25,713 nucleotides of DNA from JANXVY01 sp038329675 (GCA_038329675.1 JBBQNE010000029.1:1-25713); one strand, 5' to 3'. Positions 8,363 to 16,300 are shown, counted from the first letter of the stretch. Numbers and translations: made by a program. The notes: generated from the sequence alone by a model not told the origin.

Positions 8363-10402
8363 TCAGCCGCACAATGACTGTCCGCAATCGAGGCAGATCT
8401 GGCACGACCCGTCGAGGCGGGTTCGGGGTGAGGCGCAGACGGGACAATCGTGGCTGTTGGTTAAGCCAGTCGGTTGCGGACCTGCCGTTAGGTGGCCGGG
8501 TGGGTGAGCGGCGGACGGGTGAGCGGCGGACGGGTTCGTGACTACGGCCATCGGCAGTGGCGTGGATGCCGCTGCGATTGTTGCGGTCGATGCGGTCGGT
8601 GCGACCGGCGTGCTGGCATCGTCGGCCATCAAAACCGACCCGGTCACGGCGTTCGGCCGGAAGGTCGTGCAGCCCTTCAGCCCGAGGTCGTAGGCTTCAA
8701 GATAGAGCGCGTCGAAGACCGCAGGCTCGATATCGACTGGGCAATTGATCGTTTTGGAAATCGCACTGTCGATATGCGGCTGTAAGGCTGCCTGCATTGC
8801 CAAATGCTGGCGCGGCGTCAAATCGTGGGCGGTCGTCCATACGTCGCCTCGCGGTGGCGTCGCGCCAGGGTTGAGTTCCAGCCATTGGCGGTAGGCGTAG
8901 TCCTCGACGGGCTCGCTCCGGGCAGCGCCGTCTGGCCCGCGCACATTGCGCCGATAGGACAGCTCGAACACCGGCTCGATCCCACTTGATACGTTGCCAG
9001 CGAGCAGGGAAATTGTGCCCGTTGGCGCAATCGACGTCAGGCAACCGTTGCGAAGCCCGTGGGTCGCAACGAGCTCACGGACGGCTGCGGGTAAGCTGCG
9101 CAAGTTGGGACGCGACAGGATGGCGTCGCGGTCATAGGCTGGGAAGGCACCCTTCTCTAATGCCAGTTCGGCGCTCGCCGCATAGGCATCGGCCTGGATG
9201 GCGGCGGTCGTTTGCGCGGCGAACGTGCGGCCACGATCTCCGCCGTAGGGCAGCCCCAACATGATCAGCGCGTCCGCCAGACCGGTGATACCGAGGCCGA
9301 TGCGGCGCTTTGTTTTGGCTTCGCGTTCCTGAGCGGGCAGCGGATAGCGCGAGACATCGATGATGCTATCGAGGAACCGCACCGCGACGGCGACGGTTTT
9401 TGACAACCGGGCGGTATCGAGGCTGGCGCGCGGCGTGAACGGGTCGATCACCAAACGTGCCAGATTGACCGAGCCCAATAGGCACGCGCCGTAGGGCGGC
9501 AACGGCTGCTCGCCGCACGGGTTGGTTGCGACAATTTCTTCGCAATAGGCCAAGTTATTCAAGGTATTGACGCGATCAATGAAGATCACACCCGGTTCAG
9601 CATACGCGTAGTTTGATCGCGTCATCGCCGACCACACATCGCGCGCGGGAAGCGTCTTGTAGACCGTTCCCTCAAACACGAGCGGCCAATCAGCATCGGT
9701 TTTGACGGCCGCGATGAAGGCATCTGTCACCAGAACCGACAGGTTGAAATTGCGCAGCCGTCCCGGCTCAGCCTTGGCTGCAATAAATTCCAGGATATCG
9801 GGATGGTCACAGCGCAACGTCGCCATCATCGCGCCACGTCGGTGACCAGCCGACATGATCGTGCGGCACATGGCATCCCACACGTCCATGAAACTTGTGG
9901 GGCCTGAGGCATCTGCGCCGACCGACCGAACCAGCGCATGCCGGGGACGCAACGTTGAAAAATCATGCCCGATGCCGCCGCCAGCTTGCATCGTCAGGGC
10001 CGCTTCGCGCACGTTGTCAAAGATCGACGACAGATTGTCTTCGATCCGGCCGAGGACAAAGCAGTTGAACAGCGTGACCGTCCGGTCGGTCCCGGCGCCA
10101 GCCAAAATTCTCCCGCCGGGCAAAAACGTAAAATCTGCCATCACGTCGACATAGGCGCGCGCCCAGTGCGCTCTCGCCTCTTGATTCACTTCAACTGAAG
10201 CGGCGGCCGACGCGACGCGCGCAAACGTATCGGCCACCGTTGCATCGACAGCGACGCCATCGCGGACCAACCGATATTTCCGTTCCCAAATCTCGCGTGA
10301 GATCGGCGCGAACAGTTCGTAACCTCGGCTCGTGGCAGGTAATGCACCCGGTTCCACCGCGCTATCGAGCGTTCGACTGTCTTGCACAAAACTATCCTGC
10401 AT
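8363..10402 (-). CDS. nrdJ: Adenosylcobalamin-dependent (class II) ribonucleotide reductase
   Basis: This is a 679-residue class II reductase that makes deoxyribonucleotides using a B12-derived radical and needs no oxygen. First redox cysteine C114 sits in LFNCFVLG, GGGIGHDFS is at 141-149, and the active-site N-x-C-x-E is N294/C296/E298 in NPCGEQPLPPYG. The radical-site region continues through APTGTISLLAGN. There is no ATP-cone at the N-terminus. A Thr/Ala/Pro-rich linker (about 600-650, with a duplicated SAAHP) leads to a tail with six cysteines, CPVC near its start and CQICLDC near its end, probably the zinc/redox arm that re-reduces the active site. It is far shorter than the roughly 1200-residue NrdJ common in rhizobia. 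A LexA box and a promoter-like element lie upstream. The ATG at 10402 has no clear Shine-Dalgarno. Confidence 0.93.
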   Translation of the reverse strand: MQDSFVQDSRTLDSAVEPGALPATSRGYELFAPISREIWERKYRLVRDGVAVDATVADTFARVASAAASVEVNQEARAHWARAYVDVMADFTFLPGGRILAGAGTDRTVTLFNCFVLGRIEDNLSSIFDNVREAALTMQAGGGIGHDFSTLRPRHALVRSVGADASGPTSFMDVWDAMCRTIMSAGHRRGAMMATLRCDHPDILEFIAAKAEPGRLRNFNLSVLVTDAFIAAVKTDADWPLVFEGTVYKTLPARDVWSAMTRSNYAYAEPGVIFIDRVNTLNNLAYCEEIVATNPCGEQPLPPYGACLLGSVNLARLVIDPFTPRASLDTARLSKTVAVAVRFLDSIIDVSRYPLPAQEREAKTKRRIGLGITGLADALIMLGLPYGGDRGRTFAAQTTAAIQADAYAASAELALEKGAFPAYDRDAILSRPNLRSLPAAVRELVATHGLRNGCLTSIAPTGTISLLAGNVSSGIEPVFELSYRRNVRGPDGAARSEPVEDYAYRQWLELNPGATPPRGDVWTTAHDLTPRQHLAMQAALQPHIDSAISKTINCPVDIEPAVFDALYLEAYDLGLKGCTTFRPNAVTGSVLMADDASTPVAPTASTATIAAASTPLPMAVVTNPSAAHPSAAHPPGHLTAGPQPTGLTNSHDCPVCASPRTRLDGSCQICLDCGQSLCG

Positions 10403-10410
10403 GCCGCCAG

Positions 10411-10438
10411 GTTACAGCAAAACGTGATCCAGAGTCAA
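10411..10438 (-). promoter_or_regulatory. Candidate nrdJ promoter
   Basis: On the minus strand, TTGACT (10438-10433) and TGTAAC (10416-10411) are separated by 16 bases, a fair sigma-70-type pair. It lies directly below the LexA box. If used, transcription would begin within a few bases of the ATG at 10402, giving an almost leaderless message. That fits the lack of a ribosome-binding site. This is inference from the sequence only. Confidence 0.4.
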
Positions 10439-10444
10439 TATTTT

Positions 10445-10459
10445 GTTCGACTAATGTTC
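10445..10459. promoter_or_regulatory. LexA (SOS) box upstream of nrdJ
   Basis: The 15-base sequence GTTC-GACTAAT-GTTC exactly matches the GTTC-N7-GTTC direct repeat known as the LexA operator of alphaproteobacteria. It is in the short AT-rich gap between the ydcF stop (10462) and nrdJ, 43 bases upstream of the nrdJ ATG and just outside the candidate -35 element. It predicts induction of the reductase by DNA damage. Confidence 0.72.
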
Positions 10460-10461
10460 GC

Positions 10462-11235
10462 TTATTGTTTTGCGGTACGCGTGACACTCACGGCCGTTGC
10501 GGCAGCGGTTGGAGCCCGGTCCCACCCAGTCACGAGGTCGTGATCGCGTTCGGTCCCGAGGTCGTGGTCCCGTCCGGTAATAAGGTCGTGGCGCGTAACG
10601 GGCCGGGTCACGACATAGCGAGCTGCGACCGGCAAGAACTTGGCATACTCGGTTGCCAAGACGCGGACGAGGCCAGGTTGCAGCCACCACGCGCGGGCCC
10701 GCACGGACTTAGGAACGACTGGATGCGGCAACAGTTCCACGTCCGGCATGGCAAGTGACAATTCAGCCAAACTGCGCGGCATGTGGTAGCCGGACGTGAC
10801 GACGATGAGCCGATTGATGCCCAGTCCGCGCACCCAGTCGCGCGCTTCTTCGGCGTTGCCGACGGTATCTTGCGCGGCATAGCCGAGGTCGACGCAGCAG
10901 CTGAACAGGGCTCCATCGAGACCAGCAAGTTTCGCGATATCGTCACGCCGCGTTTGGGGATTGACGCCTGAGATCAGCAGCCTCCGGCCAGCGTTCAACT
11001 TCAACAGGCGCGCGCCTTCGACGATACGGCTATCGCCGCCGGTTAACACGATTATACCGTCGGCACGGTCGGCGAGCGCCTCGGGCGGGCGCATGGCGTT
11101 GGCTGCAAACAGGAAAAAACCGAACAGCCCGGCCGCCGCGATCGCTGCTAGGGCCGTCGCAGCTGTCCGCCAACCCAGAACCGGTGGCCCGGGGGAACGG
11201 CGCATGGTCGATGCGGGGCGTTCAACTTGGCTCAT
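10462..11235 (-). CDS. YdcF/SanA-family (DUF218) membrane protein
   Basis: This is a 257-residue protein with one N-terminal membrane helix (about 25-45) and a DUF218/YdcF domain facing the periplasm. Family motifs are IIVLTGGDSRIVEGARLL (61-78), LLISGVNPQTR, a DTVGNAEEAR segment, and VVTSGYHMPRSLAEL (145-159). Members are linked to envelope integrity, but the reaction is unknown. The C-terminus (about 207-245) is unusual: it holds three related HDL-containing units (RHDLITG, RDHDLGTE, RDHDLVTG) encoded by a GGTCGTG-containing DNA repeat, absent from typical members as far as I know. In alphaproteobacteria ydcF commonly follows ftsE and ftsX, as here, with 210 bases between. The ATG at 11235 has only a weak Shine-Dalgarno. 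Confidence 0.88.
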   Translation of the reverse strand: MSQVERPASTMRRSPGPPVLGWRTAATALAAIAAAGLFGFFLFAANAMRPPEALADRADGIIVLTGGDSRIVEGARLLKLNAGRRLLISGVNPQTRRDDIAKLAGLDGALFSCCVDLGYAAQDTVGNAEEARDWVRGLGINRLIVVTSGYHMPRSLAELSLAMPDVELLPHPVVPKSVRARAWWLQPGLVRVLATEYAKFLPVAARYVVTRPVTRHDLITGRDHDLGTERDHDLVTGWDRAPTAAATAVSVTRTAKQ

Positions 11236-11445
11236 TTCGCTAGCTGACTACGCGTGTGTGAAGAAAGCGTGACGGAGGCAGATGACGCAAGTTTGTCTGG
11301 CCGGTCGAATGGCAGCCCGATCAGCCGCGCTTGCGACCAACCGGCCGTGGCCAAAGATAAGACTATGTGATGCTCGTTCAGAAATCGAGCGGCAAAAAGC
11401 AAGGCATCTTACGCAGCGGGGCCGCGATCAGCCGGTGCCGACGCG

Positions 11446-12798
11446 TTAGACCCTCGTGTTCAAGATGTTGAAGACGCCCAACCGGGACGTGACCATGCAC
11501 AACATGGCGACCACGACGACGACAAACCCCAACAATCCATAGCCGGGCAGGTCGAGCGAGCCCGTGCCAACGAGCCGCTGGACCTCCGCTACTGTCACGC
11601 TTTCCCCGCCTCCAACGAGGTTGACGACGATTGGCGCGCAAAAAAACACGAGCGCTGCGGCGCCGGCGCCTGCAAGGCCCGCCTTGATGCCGAGCTTCAA
11701 AAAGTGCTTGTCGAATTCACGCGCGATGAAGCGGTCGGTTGCGCCAACAAAATGCAAGACCTCGACGATGTCGCTATTGGAGGCCATTGCGCTGCGCGTT
11801 GCCGATACGATGATTGCGATTGTGGCAAGGGCAACGAGGCCTAAGATCAGGAAACCGCCCAGCGCGAGCGAGCGCGTCACGGTTCTGATTTGGGCTTGCC
11901 AGTGGCGGTGGTCGTCGAGCGAGGCGCCTTTGTAGGTCGTGGATAGTTTCTGCTTCAGTGCTTCGAGGTCGGGCGGCGAGCCTGGGTCCAGTTCAATTGC
12001 GATGAGCCGCGGGATTGGCAGCTCTTTCAAGACACCGGCTTGACCGAGCCACGGCTCAAGCAGGCCAGCCGACTCCTGGATGCTCAGCGCACGTACGTTT
12101 AAAATTCCAGGCGTGCGGACCAACTGGGCTGTAATGTCGGTGAGCGTCCGCTCGGTATCGACCCCGTCGCGCGGCTCGACCTGCAAGGTGACTTCGCCGG
12201 ACATGTCCTTCAGCCAAACATCAGCTGAGCGGTTGATCATGTAGACCGTGCCAGCGGTGAGGCAGGCGAGAAAGCACATGATGGCGACCACGACACCGAG
12301 CGACCGGCCGGTGACGGAGGCTGGCGGCACGATGGCGGCGCCTGAGATACGGCGGCCGCGGCGCGCTTCGGCATAAAGATCGCCGCTGGCTTGTTGCGGT
12401 GCAGGCGATTGAGATGCTGACGATTGGGGCGCGTACGATTGGGGCGCCGATCCGGGGTTTAAACCGGGGTTTGATCCAGAATTCAATCCGGGGCCTAACC
12501 CGGCTGGAGCGTAGTCCGGCGCCGGTGGATAACCCGGCGCATAAGATTGCGGCTCGCCGTAGTTGGCAGACGGCTCGCTCGCCGTCGGTCGGCGGCGGGC
12601 TGGCTGGGTCGATGCGTCAGCGGTCTCGTCATAATACGGGTCGTACGCATTCGTTGGCACCGGGTCGGCAGCGCGTTGAGCATAGCCATACGGATTAGCC
12701 TCACCATAGGCTCCCGACGGTTGCGGGGGGCCAGGTTGGCGAGGGGGGCCGGGTGGACGTTGGGGTGGGCCATCGCGGCGGTCAGACGATCCGGACAT
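11446..12798 (-). CDS. ftsX: Cell-division protein FtsX with long Pro-rich N-terminal extension
   Basis: FtsX is the membrane half of the FtsEX complex, which controls septal peptidoglycan hydrolases during division. The 450 residues comprise a cytoplasmic Pro/Gln/Tyr/Ser-rich extension (1-165), TM1 (about 168-188), an extracytoplasmic loop with the FtsX ECD (about 190-305), and three more membrane segments near 315-335, 370-395 and 420-440. Typical FtsX proteins are near 300 residues, so the extension is large. It includes a small duplication at about 102-120 (GLNSGSNPGLNPGS). The ATG at 12798 lies inside the end of ftsE, a 17-base overlap, so the two are translationally coupled. The extension's low complexity suggests a disordered tether, perhaps for divisome contacts; that part is inference. 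Confidence 0.9.
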   Translation of the reverse strand: MSGSSDRRDGPPQRPPGPPRQPGPPQPSGAYGEANPYGYAQRAADPVPTNAYDPYYDETADASTQPARRRPTASEPSANYGEPQSYAPGYPPAPDYAPAGLGPGLNSGSNPGLNPGSAPQSYAPQSSASQSPAPQQASGDLYAEARRGRRISGAAIVPPASVTGRSLGVVVAIMCFLACLTAGTVYMINRSADVWLKDMSGEVTLQVEPRDGVDTERTLTDITAQLVRTPGILNVRALSIQESAGLLEPWLGQAGVLKELPIPRLIAIELDPGSPPDLEALKQKLSTTYKGASLDDHRHWQAQIRTVTRSLALGGFLILGLVALATIAIIVSATRSAMASNSDIVEVLHFVGATDRFIAREFDKHFLKLGIKAGLAGAGAAALVFFCAPIVVNLVGGGESVTVAEVQRLVGTGSLDLPGYGLLGFVVVVVAMLCMVTSRLGVFNILNTRV

Positions 12799-13516
12799 GG
12801 CCCTCGTGTAGCTCCAAACGAGGTGCCTTGTACTGTCGCATCAGCTGATAATCGTGGGTCGCGATGACAACCGACGTTCCGAGGCGGTTGAGTTCGACGA
12901 ATAGCCGGAGCAGCCTGCGGGCCATCTGCGGGTCGACGTTGCCGGTTGGCTCGTCGGCGAGCAGAAGTTCGGGCTTGCCGATCACAGCTCGAGCAATCGC
13001 CGCGCGCTGTTTTTCTCCCCCCGACAGGATCGAGGGATAGGCGTGCATTCGGTCGCCAAGGCCGACCCACTGCAACAGGTCGGTCACGTCTTCTTTGTAC
13101 TCCGACAGTTGCTTGCCGACGACGCGCAACGGTAACGCGACGTTTTCCCAAGTTGTGAGATGGTCGAGAAGGCGAAAGTCTTGAAAGACGATGCCGATGC
13201 GGCGGCGCAACTCGGCGCGCTTGGCCGTTGGGATGCGACTAACATCCTGATTAAACATATGAATTTGGCCGTTTGTCGGCTGTAGCGACATGAACAGCAG
13301 GCGCAAGAGCGAGGTCTTGCCTGCGCCCGACGGCCCGGTCAAAAAATGAAATGATCCAGGTCGCAGATGGAAGTTTACCTCGCGCAGCGTTTGCGGTGCG
13401 GTACCGTATTGCAAACCAACGTTGTCTAACCTGATAACTGAGCCCAACTTCGCTTCGCCCAATTTTATGCGACAATCGCCGCGGCCTCGTCGGTCTCGTT
13501 CAGCAGCACGGCTCAT
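12782..13516 (-). CDS. ftsE: Cell-division ATP-binding protein FtsE
   Basis: This is the ATPase of FtsEX, bound to the inner face of the membrane through FtsX. All ABC motifs are present: Walker A GPSGAGKTS, Q-loop VFQDFRLLDHLTTWENV, signature LSGGEKQRAAIARA, Walker B LLLADEPTGNVD and the H-loop ATHD. The start is uncertain. Family similarity begins at VIRLDNVGLQYG, and the valine before IRL is encoded by GTT, so it cannot initiate. Candidates are ATG 13516 (244 residues, used here) and TTG 13447 (222 residues, closer to the family norm); the frame stays open to a TTG at 13588. The stop overlaps the ftsX start by 17 bases. It diverges from hpt. Confidence 0.92.
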   Translation of the reverse strand: MSRAAERDRRGRGDCRIKLGEAKLGSVIRLDNVGLQYGTAPQTLREVNFHLRPGSFHFLTGPSGAGKTSLLRLLFMSLQPTNGQIHMFNQDVSRIPTAKRAELRRRIGIVFQDFRLLDHLTTWENVALPLRVVGKQLSEYKEDVTDLLQWVGLGDRMHAYPSILSGGEKQRAAIARAVIGKPELLLADEPTGNVDPQMARRLLRLFVELNRLGTSVVIATHDYQLMRQYKAPRLELHEGHVRIV

Positions 13517-13902
13517 CGTGCGTCGGTCGCGGTGCGCTCTCGCATCGACGTTGATGCCACCTATGGGGGATTGATCTGTCTGGATCAACGCGACACCGAG
13601 GAAGCAACCGTTGATACTTCAGCCGTCCGCTACAAACACCGAGGTCGAGGCCCGAGTCGCAAACCCAGGCCAACACGTTGTGCAACACCACCGCCCACAA
13701 TCGCTAGGATTATGGCAGGCTCAAGGGGCAGCAATCCGGGGCCAGCACTATGGGGGCCAGTACTATGGGGCCAACACTATGGCGGCCAGCAACGAAGCGT
13801 CGACTGTGATGTCTGTTGGTGACAGCCGTTGCAGGGTTGAAGCAATCGGCAGATATGACCATTTCGATCCGAGCGGCCGCCACATCGAGGGACAACAATG
13901 CC
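13517..13902. other. Divergent ftsE/hpt intergenic region
   Basis: This region of nearly 390 bases separates ftsE (minus) from hpt (plus) and should contain the promoters of both. It holds the 15-base tandem repeat at 13740-13792. Open frames that extend hpt upstream to 13816 or ftsE upstream to 13588 use sequence unlike either family, so I treat them as non-coding. I see no confident -10/-35 pair. Confidence 0.5.
13740..13792. repeat. Tandem repeat, about 3.6 units of 14-15 bases
   Basis: Consecutive units GGCCAGCACTATGGG (13740-13754), GGCCAGTACTATGGG (13755-13769), GCCAACACTATGGC (13770-13783) and a partial GGCCAGCAA differ by only one or two bases. The array is intergenic, 110 bases upstream of the hpt start. 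It may be a regulatory iteron or a slippage product. Confidence 0.75.
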
Positions 13903-14448
13903 ATGAGCGAGCCAGGCGCTGCAAAACGGGTCGAGGTTATTTTTTCTGCTGAGCAAATTGCAACGCGACTGACCGAAGTTGCCGAGGAAATAGCCGCGCG
14001 CGATGTCGAGCGGCCATTGGTCATTGCGATACTGAAGGGCAGCTTCGTGTTCGCCGCTGACTTGATCCGCGCTTTGTACCGGCGGGGCCTCGCGCCTGAA
14101 ATCGATTTTCTCACGCTGTCGAGCTATCGGACGGGACAGTTTTCCTCCGGGCAGGTTAGCATCTTGCGCGACCTTGACCTCGACGTGCGGGGGCGCAACG
14201 TCATCCTGATCGACGATATTTTGGAATCTGGCCGAACCCTCGCGTTTGCCAAAGACCTGTTGTCGGCGCGCGGGGCCAGCCGGATTTTCACGTGTGTGTT
14301 GCTGGACAAAAAGGTCGAGCGGGCGGTCGACATCGATGCCGACTTCTGCGCCTTTGAGTGTCCGGAAGTGTTTGTCGTTGGATACGGCATGGATGTCGCG
14401 CATCGCTATCGCGAACTTCCCTTCGTTGGGCATGTGGCACAGGATTGA
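13903..14448 (+). CDS. hpt: Hypoxanthine phosphoribosyltransferase
   Basis: This purine-salvage enzyme joins hypoxanthine or guanine to PRPP to give IMP or GMP in the cytoplasm. The 181-residue length fits the family. The PRPP-binding motif VILIDDILESGRTL is at 100-113, the ILKGSFVFAADL loop at 43-54, the flexible catalytic loop starts at LSSYRTGQFSSG, and the purine-site segment is LLDKKVERAVDIDADF. The frame extends upstream to a GTG at 13816, but the ATG at 13903 has GAGGGA about ten bases upstream and gives the family length. It diverges from ftsE and is followed after 68 bases by a receiver gene. Confidence 0.92.
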   Translation: MSEPGAAKRVEVIFSAEQIATRLTEVAEEIAARDVERPLVIAILKGSFVFAADLIRALYRRGLAPEIDFLTLSSYRTGQFSSGQVSILRDLDLDVRGRNVILIDDILESGRTLAFAKDLLSARGASRIFTCVLLDKKVERAVDIDADFCAFECPEVFVVGYGMDVAHRYRELPFVGHVAQD

Positions 14449-14516
14449 ACGCGATCAACTGAGCTGACGGCGCACGGACTGTCTTGTGGACGGGCTTACT
14501 GGAATGGGGGCACGGG

Positions 14517-14876
14517 GTGGCACGAATATTATTGGCCGACGATGATGGGGCGATGCGCGACATCGTCAGTCGAACCCTTCAAGCCTCGGGGCATTCGGTC
14601 AACGCGGTGTGTGGCGGGGTCGAGGCCATCGAGGCGATGCAGGCGGCGAGCGAGCGCTATGAATTTCTGGTGACGGACGTGCAAATGCCAGGGGTCGACG
14701 GCCTTGATCTGGCGCGGCGGGTGCTGGCGTTCGATGCCAAGATCAAAGTCATCGTGATGTCGGGCTTTGTTGACCAACTGGCCCGCGTGCAAGAGATCTC
14801 GGGGCCGCGCGTTACGACGATACTAAAGCCGTTCACGCTAGAACAAATCCGGGCCGCGGTCGCTGCGCTAACGTAA
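14517..14876 (+). CDS. cpdR: Single-domain response regulator, CpdR-like
   Basis: This is a stand-alone receiver of 119 residues with no output domain. It shows acidic residues D8-D10 (LLADDDGAMRD), phosphoacceptor D54 in LVTDVQMPGVDGLDLARR, serine in VIVMSGF and conserved K104 in ILKPF. Length and sequence resemble CpdR, which in Caulobacter and rhizobia controls ClpXP proteolysis and polar localisation according to its phosphorylation state. The GTG at 14517 places homology at residue 2 and has a G-rich Shine-Dalgarno-like stretch upstream; a longer frame starts with TTG at 14484. It follows hpt on the same strand. The alternative is another orphan CheY-like receiver. Confidence 0.78.
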   Translation: MARILLADDDGAMRDIVSRTLQASGHSVNAVCGGVEAIEAMQAASERYEFLVTDVQMPGVDGLDLARRVLAFDAKIKVIVMSGFVDQLARVQEISGPRVTTILKPFTLEQIRAAVAALT

Positions 14877-15057
14877 CGTGCCCTATCCTCGGCCAAACTG
14901 TCTCGTCCCCCGCAATTTTCCTGTTGTCGGCGCAATCTGCTGGCGTTGGGCGCGAAATTAAGTCAAATTTCACTACGTTAGGGTAGCTGGGAAATACCGA
15001 TGGTAACCCCGCTCCAGAGTCAGGTGCGGGCTCTTGAGTGGCATAACGGAGTTGGTC

Positions 15058-15756
15058 ATGTTCTTCGCCTCAACACAATTCGCCTCATCTGCGCGCGTCG
15101 GAGCGCTCGCCGCTGCGACGTTACTCATGGCAGCTGCTTCGGCGCCAGCCGCGCACGCCCAAGACCTGATCTCGTTCCTCTGGGGCGGTAGCGAGGAATA
15201 CGGCGGAGGCCGCCAGAGCGTCCGCTTCAGCCCGCAATATAAACCTGGGCAGATCATCGTCAGCTTCGGCGATCGCCGCCTCTATCACGTGACTGGCCAG
15301 GGCCAGGCCGTGAGCTACCCGATCGCCGTTCCGCGCGAACAGAGCCGCTGGTCGGGCGCGACGATTGTCTCGGATAAGAAGATCAATCCTGATTGGCGGC
15401 CAACGGCCACGATGCGGGCCGAAAATCCAAAGCTTCCAGAGTTCGTCCCGGGTGGTCATCCGCAGAACCCGCTTGGCGTGCGCGCGCTGTACCTCGGTAG
15501 CAGCATGTACCGCATCCACGGTACCGACGCGCCTTGGACGATCGGGCAGGCCGTGTCGAAGGGCTGCATTCGCATGACGAATGCCGACGTGCTCGACCTT
15601 TATCCGCGCGTTGGGCTTGGCACGCGCGTGACCGTCACGTGGCAGCGGTTCAATACAAATGCCGTGGCAAGCTACGATGACGGCGAGCGGGCCGAGCGTC
15701 GGCCATATCGCTATCGGGCGGTACGCCGCACCACCTCGTCGTCGATCTTTGAATAG
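15058..15756 (+). CDS. Secreted L,D-transpeptidase (YkuD domain)
   Basis: This periplasmic enzyme cross-links peptidoglycan (3-3 bonds) or attaches proteins to it. The 232 residues start with a signal peptide (about 1-35, cleavage likely after AAHAQ). The YkuD domain carries the catalytic set HGTDAPWTIGQAVSKGCIRM, with His154 and nucleophile Cys170. The C-terminal tail is Arg-rich. The ATG at 15058 has CGGAG seven bases upstream; a TTG at 15034 adds eight residues with no benefit. It is monocistronic by context: 181 non-coding bases precede it and a strong hairpin follows the stop. Alphaproteobacteria often have many paralogues of this type. Confidence 0.93.
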   Translation: MFFASTQFASSARVGALAAATLLMAAASAPAAHAQDLISFLWGGSEEYGGGRQSVRFSPQYKPGQIIVSFGDRRLYHVTGQGQAVSYPIAVPREQSRWSGATIVSDKKINPDWRPTATMRAENPKLPEFVPGGHPQNPLGVRALYLGSSMYRIHGTDAPWTIGQAVSKGCIRMTNADVLDLYPRVGLGTRVTVTWQRFNTNAVASYDDGERAERRPYRYRAVRRTTSSSIFE

Positions 15757-15784
15757 CGCCCACGCCGTCTTGGCTCAGCAATCG

Positions 15785-15820
15785 AAAGGCCCGCACCAGC
15801 ATACTGGCACGGGCCTTTTT
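15785..15820. terminator. Intrinsic terminator, possibly bidirectional
   Basis: AAAGGCCCG and CGGGCCTTT form a perfect 9-base outer stem. Inside it CCAG/CTGG pairs around CATA, with a 2x2 internal loop. A run of five Ts ends the plus-strand side. It follows the L,D-transpeptidase stop by 29 bases and also lies just beyond the 3' end of rnpB on the opposite strand. Confidence 0.85.
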
Positions 15821-15825
15821 CATGT

Positions 15826-16239
15826 TCAGTGTCCAGCCGGTCTGTAAGCCGGGTTCTGTTTGGCGTTTCCGCCGCGACGGCCATTCCTCTCGAACGGCCG
15901 TTACCGGCCGTCTCTAGCAACCAACCCGGGCGACAGCCTGAAAACGCGCTCCGTGCCAGGGTGCAAGCACCCCACACGCGGCCACCCCTATTCGGTCTTG
16001 CTCCCGGTGGGGTTTGCCCTGCCACGTCCGTTGCCGGACGCGCGGTGCGCTCTTACCGCACCTTTTCACCCTTACCGGCGGGTTTGCACCCGGGCCGGCG
16101 GTTCGATCTCTGTGGCACTGTCCCTAGGGTTACCCCCGGCGGCCGTTAGCCGCCACCGTGTCTCCATGGAGCCCGGACTTTCCTCTGCCGCATTGGGTTG
16201 CCCCGCAGCGAACAGCGGCCGTCCAACCGACTGGACAGC
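15826..16239 (-). ncRNA. rnpB: RNase P RNA, bacterial type A
   Basis: This is the catalytic RNA that matures tRNA 5' ends. The minus strand contains the universal segments GGAAAGTCCGGGCTCCAT near 16160-16185 and, near the 3' end, AACCCGGCTTACAGACCGG. The internal GTGAAAAGGTGCGGTAAGAG and GCAAACCCCACCGGGAGCAA elements are typical of proteobacterial RNase P. Ends were set by helix P1: GTCCAGTCGGT at the 5' end (16236-16226) pairs with ACCGGCTGGAC at the 3' end (15841-15831). Ends are accurate to a few bases. It converges on the L,D-transpeptidase gene and shares its terminator hairpin. Confidence 0.95.
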
Positions 16240-16242
16240 GCT

Positions 16243-16271
16243 GACTTCGGGCCGAATGGTTGCGGCGTCAA
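16243..16271 (-). promoter_or_regulatory. Candidate rnpB promoter
   Basis: On the minus strand TTGACG (16271-16266) and GAAGTC (16248-16243) are 17 bases apart. They end about seven bases before the G at 16236 that begins helix P1. The -35 is good and the -10 is poor. Position supports it more than sequence does. Confidence 0.4.
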
Positions 16272-16300
16272 GCGTCCGATGAGGAGGGCTGCGGATGAAT

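Noticed and set aside
8084..8377. 97-codon plus-strand open frame in the gap before nrdJ
   Set aside because: It has Gly/Arg/Ser-rich composition, no recognisable domain and no good ribosome-binding site, and it overlaps the nrdJ end.
11236..11445. Missing plsC or small gene between ydcF and ftsX
   Set aside because: The 210-base gap has no convincing frame with a ribosome-binding site; only a shadow of the ftsX end crosses it.
13740..13792. CRISPR array
   Set aside because: Units are contiguous 14-15 base repeats with no spacers and there are no cas genes.
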